In this document: piece after piece, positions 44,809 to 57,359 of the stretch | How the letters are laid out: each line of letters opens with the position of its first letter | Position numbering within the stretch: the first letter of the stretch is position 1 | Assembly (NCBI RefSeq): GCF_963676685.1 | Contig: NC_092354.1 | Coordinates: forward strand, 68,994,178-69,058,177 | Length of the DNA: 64,000 nucleotides | Direction of reading: 5' to 3' | DNA from: Mytilus edulis | Lineage: Eukaryota > Mollusca > Bivalvia > Mytilida > Mytilidae | Translations under genes and position numbers: made by a program | The notes under the pieces: generated by a model | Seen by the model: only the letters and a program-made list of their open reading frames with translations | What the model was told of the DNA's origin: nothing | Databases searched by the model: none

Positions 44809-45873
44809 ATATTAAATATTGCATCATAAACATAAGAAAACACCACAAATTTACCCTGAGTATCAAAATATAGGATATATGAGCAAAGTTTAATGAAACC
44901 TTATTTTTTTTTCAAAATCTAATGGCACTGTAAAATGTATTATATCAAAATCGATGGAACTGATAAAATAAAAAACACAAAATCATACATGTAAAACACT
45001 AAGTAATATCAAACATATATAAATATACATCAAAAATGGTAGTAGAAAATAGTTCAGGCATTCATGAGTATGTATTTTTCCATTCAAGAACAACACTTAT
45101 CAAAAAGCTAAATAAAATCTACATTTTTTCTTTTTTAATACAGGAGAAAGAAAGTTTGATGAAATCATACAATTTTTCACTTTTTAATTTATTTTAAAAC
45201 AGATGTTTGTCATCATTTTCTTCACTTAATCTTATTTTATCCCACTTAAATACATCTAATCCTAAAAAAGTGTAGAAATTTCTTTTGATTTAAGATTTAG
45301 AAGGTGACAAATTGTCGTAGTCATCTATAGAAAATTTTGCAATTATCTGCACTAAAAAGATAATTCTTTTCATGATAAAAAGAAAATAAGTCTGTTTCAA
45401 TCTGTCAAATAATAGAACAAAATTCTTATCTCATCTGGTTTATCATGTAGCTAATCCAAAAGTAAAAAAAGAAAAAGAAACTGATCTCCTGTCAATCTCT
45501 ATTAAGTTATTTATCAAAAATCATAAACTATAAAATGTGAATTATAATAAATTAACTTTCTCATTAAAAAATATAAACAATGGGCAATCATAAGCTTATA
45601 TACATTGAAACCATAAACATGCATATGTGTAAATATTAACCAAAAAGACTGCAAGTGTATATAAGATAATAAAAACATGTTTCATAAATTGAAAAGGCCT
45701 TAATATAATGTATTTGGTCAAATTTACACACAAGTTCTTACTCCAAAATACCTTCATGATCAGAAGTTCTTAATTTTCATAGTTTTACAAAAATTCTTTA
45801 TATTTGAGTATATGCTTATATCTTTCTTATTTTACCCTCAAATCATTAAAATACATACTAAAATCAGTTATAA
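44809..45873 (+). repeat. Segmental duplicate A, copy 2
   Basis: Near-identical to 18,567-19,847 apart from a ~200-bp internal deletion and scattered indels. Confidence 0.88.
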
Positions 45874-45906
45874 ATCTTGAAATTCTCACTATAAGGTAAG
45901 TGCCTT

Positions 45907-46605
45907 TTTAGCTCACCTGGCCCTTCGGGGCCAAGTGAGCTTTTTTCATCACTTGGCGTCCGGCGTCCGTCGCCGTTAACTTTTAAAAAAATCTTCTCTG
46001 AAACTGCTGAGCCAAATTTTACCAAACATAGCCAAAATCATTATTAGGGTATCTTGTTTAAAAATTGTGTCCGGTGACCCGCCCAACCAACCAAGATGGC
46101 CGCCATGGCTAAAAATAGAACATAGGGGTAAAATGCAGTTTTTGGCTTATAACTCAAAAACCAAAGCATTTAAAGAAAATCTGACATGAGGTAAAATTGT
46201 GTATCAGGTCAAGAACTATCTGCCCTGAAATTTTGAGATGAATCGGACAACCCGTTGATAGGTTGCTGCCCCTGAATTGGTAATTTTAAGGAAATGTTGC
46301 TGTGTTTGGTTATTATCTTGAATATTATTATAGATAGAGATAAACTGTAAACAGCAAAAATGTTCATCAAAGTAAGATTTACAAATAAGTCAACATGACC
46401 AAAATGGTCTGTTGACCCCTTTAGGAGTTATTGCCCTTTATAGTCAATGTTTAACCATTTTTCGTAAATCTTAGTTATCTTTTACAAAAATCTTCTCCTC
46501 TGAAACTACTGGACCAAATTAAACCAAACTTGGCCACAATCTTCATTCATGTATCTAGTTTAAAAATTGTGTCCGGTGACCCGGCCAACCAACCAAAATG
46601 GCTAA
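45907..46605 (-). mobile_element. Reverse, partial copy of the PolB-inserted repeat
   Basis: Begins with the hairpin GCTCACCTGGCCCTTCGGGG and carries one copy of the tandem unit in inverse orientation (AACATAGGGGTAAAATGCAG, CTGTAAACAGCAAAAATG). It stops near 46,605, where different sequence with an open frame begins. Confidence 0.82.
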
Positions 46606-46914
46606 CTGTTCAATTTCGGACTGAATACTTGTAGAACTTAGAGGGTGTCTAGACGGCTTGACCGAGAGGGGGAGGGGGGAGGGGTCTCGACGTACATGTA
46701 CTCGCTGGTCACTCATAGGAGGAGGAGATGGATCGTGTAACATTGGGCTGACATGAGCTTCCTCAGCAGTAGCTAATAACGGGGAACTGAAAGTCAACGT
46801 TTGCTTGTTCATTGTACGGTCACTACCTCCTGTCAGGGCTCGAAGAACATCCTTGTATCTATTGCCTGCATTTGATCTAGGTGTTCGCTGCATAGTATGC
46901 GAGTTTAAGGTCAA
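46606..46914 (-). CDS. Ser/Pro-rich open frame embedded in repeats
   Basis: About 100 residues, GC-richer than its surroundings, with SPPPMSDQRVHVRRDPSP and IQSEIEQLAI. A possible splice acceptor (ATGCAG) lies at the upstream edge, near 46,890. It abuts the reverse repeat directly. It may be a captured exon; nothing similar is known to me. Confidence 0.3.
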
Positions 46915-48420
46915 AGGTCAAGGTCATCTTCTAATTTTTGAATTTGGCTTATTTTCACTTATATCCAAAACTGTATAAGATATCAACAAATTATATTTAA
47001 TAAATTGTTAGTTGTGACATGTCGTAACACGTAAATTTTGATTGCAAAGGTACGTTAAACGTAAAAGGGAGTTTTCTCCCCCTTTTGTATTTAAAAATAC
47101 GCGTATGGTGATATAACTCATTTACCAAATATAATTAAGACCTATGGTCTTTTGATTTGAGATCCTTGGTTAATGACCTTGAAATTGATCTCAAGGTCAT
47201 AGCTTAATTTGATGTTCTAGATTTTGACCTTCGCGTTTACCCCATATGTATACATGATAAAGCCATGAGACTTATGGCAAAAAATATCAAACCATTTAAC
47301 CTTGAAAAAAACAACCGGAAGTGACCTTGTGTAAACTGGAAGAGCTACTTTTTGTACTTTATTAATATAAAAGTATATAGAACCAGATATTTTTGGAATC
47401 AGTGTCAATTAAATATTCAAATATTATCGGAAGTAACATTTTTCAAACCGGAAGTAATCAATTATCTCCCTTATTTAAAAAATATTGTATAGAAACCATA
47501 TATTTTTGGAATCAGCGTACAATAAGCTATCATTTGACGATTGAAATGACATTTTAAACTCAAATTTACAACTTTCATATTAAAATACATTGTTTTTGGT
47601 GGAAAGACCTTCAATTGTTCTCTGAGAAATTGGTTTTTAATTAATATTTGTTTTTGTGTTTTTAATAATTTACACAATCATACTTTCCAGTATCCATAAA
47701 AATGATATGTATACTACTTCGTATTGTTTTTCACTGAAAACTTGACATTGAGGTGTATTTGCCGAGTATCACCGGAATGCCACGCGATAACGTTATGGAA
47801 AGGCATGATAACAATTGAAGCATGTGATAAACTTTTCAGATCACCCCGCTAAGCCCCAATTTTAAAAATATGAAATTTAAGTTAATTTAATGCTATTATC
47901 ATACAGTAAAAATCATATGTTATTTAGTCTAAGTATATGATAAGTCCGTATATCACTGTTTTGGTGTAAATCAACCTACAGTGCACGGCAAAACTCGGCA
48001 ATTCCTTGTCATATTTTTAATAAATATATATCATATAAAGGATCGCTTTTAAATAATAACTTTTTGAAGGCATTTATGGGTTTGATTTTAACAAACAATT
48101 GTGTTCAAATCGCAGATTCATGTGTACAATATTCGTTTATTTATTAAAAAAAAATATAGGTTGTCTTTTTATCTCCCTTTTCCGGTCAACCTGTATCATA
48201 TTTCGGGATAATCTTAATGTCTCATGCCTTAAAAGATATGTTTAAGGTTTACAAGTTTATTTGATATGCATGTCATTGACACATATGATAATAACAAAAT
48301 ACAACAATAACAGTTCATAGATAATTGTTCGGTATTTCACAGATTTCATTTTACTGGTCAAGTGATAGCACAACGATAAGGGCATCAAATGTCATCAGCT
48401 GGGTAACTGTAAGTTGCTAG
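46915..48420 (+). other. Repeat-derived intergenic sequence
   Basis: AAGGTCAAGGTCAT-type phrases, and two copies of a motif around TATTTTTGGAATCAG(T/C)GT at 47,388 and 47,505. No gene supported. Confidence 0.5.
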
Positions 48421-48479
48421 CTTCTATAGCTGTCTTAAAGCTTCATCAACTTTGACTGTGCTCTCTTTTTGGCTTCTTT

Positions 48480-48795
48480 TTAGTAGCGGGTGAGTTTGTG
48501 CTCCGACACCAACTAGATCTTCAGGGACAGGTAACTTTTAGCATGACGTACAAGAGAAGGCTTGTACCTTTGGCATTGCGGTTGAATCTGTTGTGCCAGC
48601 CTTCGACGTCGTTGTTTGTGCGGATAGGTTGTTCACACACAGTCCAAGCACTGATAGGATAGAGGTGCTGTCTATCCATCTGCGTCCAATGTAGGTTAGC
48701 AGGCGATACATCCGGTTGTTAGGATGTACATGACTTTTCAGCTTTTGGAAGGCTGCTGGAATGTGCTCTTTATGGTAGGTAGGGAAGAGCCATCA
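48480..48795 (-). pseudogene. MULE-type transposase C-terminal fragment
   Basis: The minus strand reads AFQKLKSHVHPNN, then WTVCEQPIRTNNDVEGWHNR and FNRNAKGTSLLL before a stop. The TNN-x-EGWH block is a hallmark of the MULE-like transposase C-terminal region in animals. The parts fall in different frames and no catalytic core is present, so it is a relic. Confidence 0.6.
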
Positions 48796-48799
48796 GCTG

Positions 48800-49900
48800 A
48801 CGAATAAACCGGTGCACGTTGTCTTGCTTAGAATATGCGACCTATAAAGATCAAATAACATGTTTAGTACATAACATAAGAATGAATGTATGTTTATATC
48901 ATCAATATCAGCAGGACAATGTTTATTCTGCAAATTTGCGTTAGTACTTAATGTTTGTATATTACAAGGCTCCGTGCCGCAGTTGTTCCAAATGAAAGAC
49001 ATTGATAACTTGCTTACAAAGCAATGATTTAAAGCATGAGTAGGGCTTATATACTAATTAAACTCTAATTATAGAACTTATTTCTAAATTGATTAATCCA
49101 TTAAGAGTTATTAACACATATTCGTTTCCATTTATCAACATAACTGAAAGACGCAGAAAAGGTAGTCATAAATAATTTTAACCAACCCTTCCCCCTTTTC
49201 CTTTTTGTATTGAAACCTGGTCATTTGTGGCAGTACTATCCTGTAGTAATTTACAAATTAATGTAAATACTCTTGTTAGAGTTAATTCACACTAAAAATA
49301 TTGCGTTTTATTGAAAATCAAGCCGTAGATAAAAAGTGTTATTTTAATGTTGAAATTCCCGCATTCGCCATTTGGTAATGTTGACGCACGATTGCCTCCC
49401 TTTCCAAGTCACCTAAACAATTGTTAGTAATGGCCGACCTTCAAAACAATATATGGAGAGGTAAACAAACGAGTAGAACAAGTTATAAACGTTAACATTT
49501 ATATAAAGTTAGTTCACAAGAATTGTAGAAAAATATTTACACAATTAGAAAATTGCTGATCGCAGATGAAAATTGTACGTGAAATAGATCAACGAAGTAT
49601 AATTTATGGCAATGGTTACAACGAACGACTCTTTTTGATACCATTAAAAAAACAGGAAATGATTTTTCAGAAAGCGATCAGCAATAAATGTGTAGTATAA
49701 AGTGTCATTTATTACTCGGGTAAATTGTATGGCATGGTTTGCAGTGCGGAAACTTGTTCTACGGGCTAGATTACCCAGGGAATAGGACATATCATAAAAT
49801 CACGTGACAACTTCAGACACCAGGTGTCTAATAGTCCGATCCAAGAAGGTCACAAATTATCTTTATTTTCGTTCAAAATGAATATGATACAAAACGGGGG
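48800..49900 (+). other. Intergenic, no feature supported
   Basis: Unique-looking AT-rich DNA. Short frames only, none with a recognisable motif. Confidence 0.4.
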
Positions 49901-49929
49901 TGGTTTAAAAAGAGTAGTTGAAATCCTAC

Positions 49930-50530
49930 ATTATAAAATATAAAATTGAGAATGGAAATGGGGAATGTGTCAAAGAGACAACAACCCGACCAAATAAAAA
50001 ACAACAGCAGAGGGTCACCAACAGGTCTTCAATGTAGCGAGAAATTCCCGCACCCGGAGGCGTCCCTCAGCTGGCCCATAAACAAATATATACTAGTCCA
50101 GTGATAATGAACGCCATACTAATTTCCAAATTGTACACAAGAAACTAAAATTAAAATAATACAAGACTAACAAAGGCCAGAGGCTCCTGACTTGGGACAG
50201 GCGCATAAATGCGGCGGGGTTAAACATGTTTGTGAGATCTCAACCTTCCCCCTATACCTCTAACTAATGTAGTAAAGTAAACGCATAACAAAACGCACAT
50301 TAAAATTCAGTTCAAGAGAAATCCGAGTCTGATGTCAGAAGATGTAACCAAAGAAAATAAACAAAATGACAATAATACATAAATAACAACAGACTACTAG
50401 CAGTTAACTGACATGCCAGCTCCAGACTTCAATTAAACTGACTGAAAGATTATGATTTCATCATATGAACATCAGGCACAATCCTTCCCGTTAGGGGTTT
50501 AGTATCATACCATCATAGCATATATGAAAA
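49930..50530 (+). repeat. Mussel interspersed repeat (AGAGACAACAACCCGACC type)
   Basis: Contains GTGTCAAAGAGACAACAACC, AGAGGCTCCTGACTTGGGAC and GCGGCGGGGTTAAACATGTT, which I recognise as a widespread bivalve repeat. Non-coding here. Confidence 0.65.
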
Positions 50531-50536
50531 GAACAT

Positions 50537-50915
50537 AACCCGTGTCATGCCAACAACTGTTTTACCTACTTGCATATTTCCCATTGTACCACACAATGTG
50601 CTTCATCAACCACTATATGAGCGATTTTATTACTCAATTTATTTTTAAGAAGCTGAAAAGCTTCTTCGTTGACAAATTGTTCTGGATTTCCGATCACAAA
50701 CTTGTGACTTTTAAAACTATCTTAGCTCCACTGTTCTTATGTAAAAGTTCATTAAAATGTATGGCAAGTTCTCCATACCGGTCTAACTGTTCATGCAAAA
50801 TCGAATTCAGGGGCGACACTTCTACAACTCTGTTACGGAAGAAAGACAGAGCTTCGTAAAATCAAAGATTTACCATATCCAGTCGGCAACACACACACAC
50901 AGTATCTCCAACTAA
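50537..50915 (-). pseudogene. RecQ-like helicase fragment
   Basis: The minus strand shows the start of a RecQ helicase domain in shifting frames: LPTGYGKS (Walker A), then FFRNRVVEVSPLNSILHEQL, then VIGNPEQF and VVDEAHCVVQWE (Walker B DEAH). One extra GT in a GT-run before Walker A (near 50,900) breaks the frame, and further shifts follow. A donor-like GTAAAA follows the last codons. Such RecQ-like genes are numerous in bivalve genomes. The upstream exon at 51,974-52,276 may belong to it. Confidence 0.7.
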
Positions 50916-51062
50916 AGGTCTTTTCAGAAATGTCGGTTTATAAACGCAATATGTTGCAAGGATTGTAAACTTGCAAAGAGTTAGGCACTCTCCTTGCAAC
51001 ATATTGCGTTTATAAATCGAAAATAAACTGACAACGCCATGGCTAAAAAAGAAAAAGACGGG

Positions 51063-51455
51063 TGACTAGGGAATAGATAATTGGTCACTTGGTCTTCTTC
51101 CAACCGGCTTGCCAAAGTGCGGCGGCTGGATGTATCAAGTTTGCAGCCACGTCCGGTCAGAATGGGGACATTTAATACGATGCCACGTGTAAAGATAATA
51201 TCATGCTCTCACACGTTTAGAACCCTTGCAAAAACTCTTGGAGGGGTCCGTAGGTGGCCTATTGCAAGGCAAAATTTCTGTCCCTAACCAATATACCCTC
51301 ATTTTCCAGTGGCAATCGCAGTTCTCCGACCATCATCCCAGATGGCCTCTATTATTACAAGACCTACCTATTGTATTTATTGTTAACTTGTTTTCGTCCT
51401 GAACATGCATGCAATATTTGCCACTGGGCGTTAAGCAACCAACTATCAATCAACC
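51063..51455 (+). repeat. SINE-like repeat, diverged copy
   Basis: Starts GGTGACTAGGGAATAG and ends TTAAGCAACCAAC-TATCAATC, with several internal deletions. Confidence 0.8.
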
Positions 51456-51973
51456 AACATACGTTACAAATCTCCAGTCTTTATACCGTCTTTCACAGCT
51501 TCCTTCGTTGGATGTTTGAACATCCTAAGGGTAAACGAAAGTTCAATCCTTATGTATGCTGGTATTTTACGGGCCTTTGGCTAAATTACGTCCTTCTTGA
51601 ATTGTATTGAAATTGTAGTTACGTTACATAGTCTTCTTAGTTCCCCAACTGTCTTGGCAATAGCCGGACTCTGCTCAACGTGTTTGTTTACACTGCTTGA
51701 TGATTCCCCTAATTTTGGTCGAACCATTTCTTTTTGTGCATTCCGTATGCAAAGAAGATTTCAAATAGCTAATAATAGGTTGACAAAATAATTTGCAACA
51801 GAAATGTGATCATAAATGATCAGCAGGTAATATCACAACTTGCAGATTACAAAACTGCAAAACTACATGTATAAAAAAAAACAATTTTAACAATTATATG
51901 TAAACCTGGCATACTGTACAACAACTGTACAAAAAAACACCTGGTCTTGTTTTAATTCTCAACGAGTTTTTAC

Positions 51974-52276
51974 CTCTGATAAATTGTTTCCTGATAAAGT
52001 TTTTTCTTTGCTATCTTTCTTTGATGTTGTTTGATTTCAGGCTGTTCTTGTTCGGTTCGAGATTCATGGTGGACTTGTCTGGAAAAAATATTAAACCAAT
52101 CCATGCCAACACTCCGTACAACAGTTGATACTGCAAATGGCATTTCTCTAGCATATTTTGTCACATCATTATACATTGCATCAAGGAGATGGCGTCTCTC
52201 AGATGTCGTTACCTCCTCCTTAGCTTCAAGTTTTTGCAGAACAGACCTAATTTTGTACTGTCTGTATCTAGTTTTG
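51974..52276 (-). CDS. Candidate internal exon of an unknown gene
   Basis: A frame bounded by an acceptor (TTTTTTTCAG) and a donor (CAGAG|GTAAAA), ~100 residues. It is charged and helical: VLQKLEAKEEVTTSERRHLL, MYNDVTKYAREMPFAVSTVV, and a Gln/Lys-rich end. There are no stops inside. It may be the 5' part of the RecQ-like gene at 50.5-50.9 kb on the same strand, or a different gene. Confidence 0.42.
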
Positions 52277-52656
52277 CTGAAAAAAAATAAGTCAAATGAA
52301 GAAATATTTTCGTTAAACCGACAACATGTTTAGATTTATCTTAAACCGTCATTTCAAATAAGTAGGATACATTATATTTTTATATAAAGCAGTTTGTCCT
52401 TGTATTAAACGTTTTGGAGATGCATGTCATATATATTCTTTATTCAGTCATTCCGAGCTTAATCTATGATAATATACAAATGATGGAAATTATCTATTTA
52501 ACAAGGTAAGGGAATTTATATGTAGAGTTATAATCTTTGTCTATAGTGTGGAACATACATTTTTATGCCCCATTAATAGGCATAATGTTTTTGAAGTCTG
52601 TGCGTCCGTTCGTTCGTCCAATCAACTTGACACTTAGTGCACATGCTCCCTATGAC

Positions 52657-53060
52657 CAAGGGTGACTGGGAAAACGAAATATGGTCACTTGGTCTTCCCC
52701 CGACCGGCAGTAAAAGTCCGTTTGGCTGTGCGGGATGTATCAAGTTCGCAGTCACGTCCGGTCACAATGGGGACGTTAAATCCGATGCCTCGTTTAAACA
52801 TAGTGTCACGCTCTTTGCGCGTTAAGAACCCTTGCAACAACTCTTTGAGGGGTCCGTAGGTGGTCTGTTGCAAGGCAACATTTTTGTCCCTGTCCAATAT
52901 ATCCTCATTTTTCAGTGGTATTCCACATTTCTCCGACCGTCATCCCGAATGGCTTGTTTGATGACAAGACCTACCTATTGTTTTTGTTGGTAACTTGTTC
53001 TCGTCCTGAACATGCATGCTATATTTGCCACTGGATGTTAAGCAACCAACAATCAATCAA
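52657..53060 (+). repeat. SINE-like repeat copy
   Basis: Starts CCAAGGGTGACTGGGAAAAC, with a (CAATC)n end at 53,050. An internal deletion near 52,715 removes AACGCTTGCCGAAGTGGGGC-type sequence. Confidence 0.85.
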
Positions 53061-53329
53061 CCCTATGACATGATCTTTCTAATTTTAATGGCAAATAAGA
53101 GATTTTACCCCATTTGACGGTCCACTGATCATAGATAATTATAGTGCGGATGGGGCATTCGAATACTATGGACACATTCTTGTTAATACATTCGTTTGAT
53201 GTGTTTGAGCTTTTGCTGTTGTCATTTGAGTAGGCACTTTGCGTTTTGTGCTCAACTAACTGGACAATGTTCCTACCTAGAGTACTTGGATGCGTAACTA
53301 GTAATTAAAGCATCTTGTGTGCTTAAAGA

Positions 53330-53530
53330 AGGTTAAGTTTGATCCACTCCACCAGGCGATTTACTTGCATCAAGCCCGCTACTGGAGGTCTCTGTTCTAC
53401 TAGATGGAGCGTGTGGTCTATTAACTGGAGTGCGTGGTCTACTAACTCGAGACTGTGGTCTACTATTTGTAGATGGTGTCCCTGGTACCATGGTGAACTT
53501 GGTTGAGAAAGTGAAGATGGCATGACATAA
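53330..53530 (-). pseudogene. Ser/Pro/Arg-rich coding remnant
   Basis: The minus strand, read in the frame giving VPGTPSTNSRPQSRVSRPRT and a Ser/Thr tail to a stop, looks like low-complexity coding sequence rather than a repeat. No family known. It may be part of the same gene as 51,974-52,276. Confidence 0.3.
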
Positions 53531-53732
53531 TCTTTACTGTTTTCGTCTCATTCTGAGTCTCCTTTACTCTCAATTAAGAGACCATTACAGTTGCATTATA
53601 ATCATCTGCATCACTGTCAAACTCAACCCGGTCATCAACATCTTGATCAAAATAGTTTGTCTGGAGATTTGACTTTAAATATTTCCTTTATCAGATATTC
53701 TACATGTACAGTATCATGACTTATGATTATTG

Positions 53733-54161
53733 AACCCCCAATGGTGACTGGGGAATAGAAATATGGTCACTTGGTCTTCTTCCGACCGGCAGTAAAACGC
53801 TTGGCGAAGTTGGGCGTCCGTTTGGCTGTGCGGGATGTATCAAGTTCGCAGTCACGTCCGGTCAGATCTGGGACGTTAAATTCGATGCCTCGTGTAAGGA
53901 AAGTGCCACGCTCTTTGCACGTTAACAACCCTTGCAACAACTCTTTAAGGGGTCCGTAGGTGGCCTGTTGCAAGGCATAATTTCTGTCCCTATCCAATAT
54001 ACCCTCATTTTCCAGTGGCAGTCCAAATTTCCCCGACCATCATCCCAGATGGCCTCTATTATTTCAAGACCTACCTATAGTATTTATTGTGAATTTGTTC
54101 TCGTCCTGAATATGAATGAAATATTTGCCACTGGACGTTAAGCAACCAACAATCAATCAAT
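53733..54161 (+). repeat. SINE-like repeat, full-length copy
   Basis: ~430 bp from CCCCCAATGGTGACTGGGGA to AACAATCAATCAAT. Confidence 0.88.
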
Positions 54162-54461
54162 ATGATTATTGACTATATACTTTTTAGCTTGGTCAGCACT
54201 GATCTATTTAATTGTAAAATGGAACAATACATCTAGGTAGATTCATATAACAAATTTGTATTGCATACAAAATGACTATTATCACATTAAAAACAATTTG
54301 ACAAGGTAACACAATTTCAATACAAAATGTAACTCATTAAAAACATGTGAAAAGGATAACAATCAAAATTGCACTATGACTTCAAAATATTATTGCACTG
54401 TACTTTCACTTTCATGATCACAATTTGTAACTTCAGGTGTACACATATTCTAAGCAAATTT

Positions 54462-55105
54462 CTAGTTCAAAACATTTGATACGAACAGCTGCTCTGGCAT
54501 TTCGCAAATGTTTTTTTTTTTTTTTTTTAAAGTTATCCATTGGCTAAGTTTTTGTCCATTTACTCTTCTTGTATCGTCATTTACAATGTTTTGAAAGGAA
54601 TGGTGACATCGCCCTGAAATGTTATCAAATAAATTTTCTTTTGATACCTCTTCAACTGAAGAGTTAATGTCCTTTTGTATTGATGGCTTAGAGTTTGAAG
54701 GTCGACCAAACAATTGCTGTAAACCTTCCGTGTAACTGTCAATTAGGTCATTGCAGCCCTGCAAACTTCTACCACATCTTTGTATCGAATGTGTCGTCAA
54801 ATTTCCACTTGAAGAATTCAATCAATCTTTTGCCCGCATGTTTAATAATTCCATTGCAAAATCACCTGGTACATTTTCCCTGACCCACCGTGAATGTTCA
54901 CACCACCCCTATTGTGACGCAACTGGTGTGCTAGCTTTGGTGGTAGAAGTGCTAACAGCTGAGCTTGTAACCGGAATGACAGAAGAAGGTATTACGTTTT
55001 ATTGTGATAAGTATATTTCAGAATGTCTAACCTCCACATTTTCTTTAGATGCGTCTTCTCTTATCCAGTCGTACAGACCATCTCTCAACAAACTACACGA
55101 ATAAA
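54462..55105 (-). pseudogene. Unknown decayed coding sequence
   Basis: One minus-strand frame runs ~215 codons with three stops: SLLRDGLYDWIREDASKENV, WVRENVPGDFAMELLNMRAK and CNDLIDSYTEGLQQLFGRPS are protein-like. Premature stops lie near 55,005, 54,915 and 54,835. Similar Trp-containing helices suggest an older gene, but I do not recognise it. Confidence 0.4.
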
Positions 55106-55390
55106 TTAAACTTATGATCTTATATATCTGCTTTATCGGAATCAAGTTTGTTAGTAACTTTCTGGTAACTGTAAATGTTGCAAATCTTTATACAAACATA
55201 TATTTCTGTGTTTTTCCTTAGGGACAACATCAAAAGTTCAATGAAGGATACAAAACTTAATTCACATAGTTTTTTCATTGACCCTCACCCCCCTCTTAAC
55301 TTAATTTGGGAAAAATTGATTGACCCATATAGATATATATAAAAATCAATGCCTAACTTTTTTTCTCAATCTGTCTTTTATCGATAATTT

Positions 55391-55520
55391 TGATATGAAC
55401 TTAATTCGAAGTAGCAATCATATTTTATACATCAACATAGTCCGAAAAACAGGATTTTGAATATTTGATGATAAACGGTTTTAGAAAAATTCACAATTAA
55501 TGATTATGCCTATGTATAAA
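55391..55520 (+). pseudogene. Decayed PolB last-exon copy, 3' part
   Basis: Encodes NLIRSSNHILYIN and VRKTG-like fragments with stops, close to 25,210-25,345. The 3' flank to 55,800 is shared with that copy. The cassette at 57.4-63 kb follows it. Confidence 0.72.
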
Positions 55521-55809
55521 TAGAAAAAAAATATTTTCTGAGATTACTTCTTTCCTTTGTTTTTTTTTTCTTTTTATTGAGAGAGGAGAAAAACTTTATT
55601 AAAATGTTTATTTCCAAAAGAATTGATCACATTAAAGAATATTATATTATTTTTTATTGTAATATACATGGATTATTCAGCTGACATGAACGAATAGATA
55701 TTCTATATTGTAATATACATGTATTTTTCATACTATGTGGTGTAATAAGGTATTTATTCCCAAACATAAGCTCATTATAAATATATTAGACAAAAATGTT
55801 TTTTTTAAA

Positions 55810-57350
55810 TACAGTACTCGCAAGGACATACTGAGATACATGACCGACACAGTGGCCGACGTGTCAGGTTAATTAATCTACCTAGCACCTGCGGTGTTTG
55901 ACCTCTTCACACAACTATTCAAAGTCATAAACGACACCTGATTTTACGTATGGACAGTGATCAGTTCTTATCAGTTATTTTACCTGTAGCTGTATCTCGA
56001 TAAGATATTTATAGAAATGTATTCATGGTGTATTTTTGATTTGTATTAATTTATTTTTCAGGTTAGATGACAAATTTTACAATCAGTTTCTTTTTTTGTT
56101 GATTATCTTTAAAATTTCGTCATAATTATGAAAAGCCTTCGATTACGCTATTCAAAACTGACAAATTACTCTCGTGTAAAACCACGTGTCGTGTGATTTA
56201 ATGGGAATAATATTGTATATGTAAATATTTCTTTTCGATTTTAAACTTTTCCCCCGAGTACCTTTTTTTCTTTTGAATGAATGAAGATTACGATGTTCTA
56301 AAATATAGCTGACCGATGTTTTTCATTGGTGTTTGTTGTTTTGTTTATTATCATAAAGCAATGTTTGGTGTATGTCCTTTTGTTTGATTTACTGTTAACC
56401 AATACGCATGTACGAAAAGGCAGCAGACGATTTGTGTAGACTTGTGTACGACCACGTGTCGTGTGATTTTAAAATAGGAAGTTAATTCTTGCGTATTTAT
56501 TTGCCACAAAAAAAACTGTTTATGTGTTACATATTTGTTTTTCGTTCATTTTTTTACATAAATAAGGCCGTTAGTTTTCTCGTTTGAATTGTTTTACATT
56601 GTCTTATCGTGGCCTTTTATAGCTGACTATGCGGTATGGGCATTGCTAATTGTTGTAAGCCGTACGGTGACCTATAGTTGTTAATGTCTATGTCATTTTG
56701 GTCTTTCGTGGGTAGTTGTCTCATTGGCAATCATACCACATCTTCTTTTTTATAGTTCAAGTAGCAAATAACATAAATTTATAACCCGAAAGACGAGATC
56801 GTGTGTCTGTTTGGTTTATTATGTAATAAACCACAGGTACTCTGGTGGGCAGTTGATTTAATTATTTTTATCTTTCTTGTTCATTCGTAAAATAAAAGGT
56901 ATCACTGGAATCGATATTTTAATCATTTCTAGAAGAAGAAAAATGCAATTAACTATGACCCCCTTTACAACTATTCACGCCCGTATATTGAAAAGTCATT
57001 ATACGGACATGGATATTAAATTGCTGATATCTTGAAAACAGATAATTATTGATAACGAAGTTAATTTTTTAACAAAAATGTACAGTAAATCCCCCCCCCC
57101 CCCCCAAAAAAAAAATTATATATATACCATTTTCGTGTTCTCATTTAACCCCATTCAAAAGAGGATCAACTTGATAAACATAAGTGGTTTTTTTTTGTTT
57201 GTTAACAAACTTTCAAGATCCGTTTTTACACTCGAAAATAAATATAAATAAAAACCAGACAAATTTGATTACAGAAATATGTGATATTTAATTGTACATT
57301 GTACATAAAATAAATTTATCAAGCAGTTTACTTTGTCCATAATCTTCTTT
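55810..57350 (+). other. Intergenic with a short mussel-repeat tail
   Basis: No gene. 56,690-56,755 has the GTTGTCTCATTGGCAATCAT repeat tail; a C-run is at about 57,091. The rest is AT-rich and unassigned. Confidence 0.45.
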
Positions 57351-57359
57351 CAATCCTAA

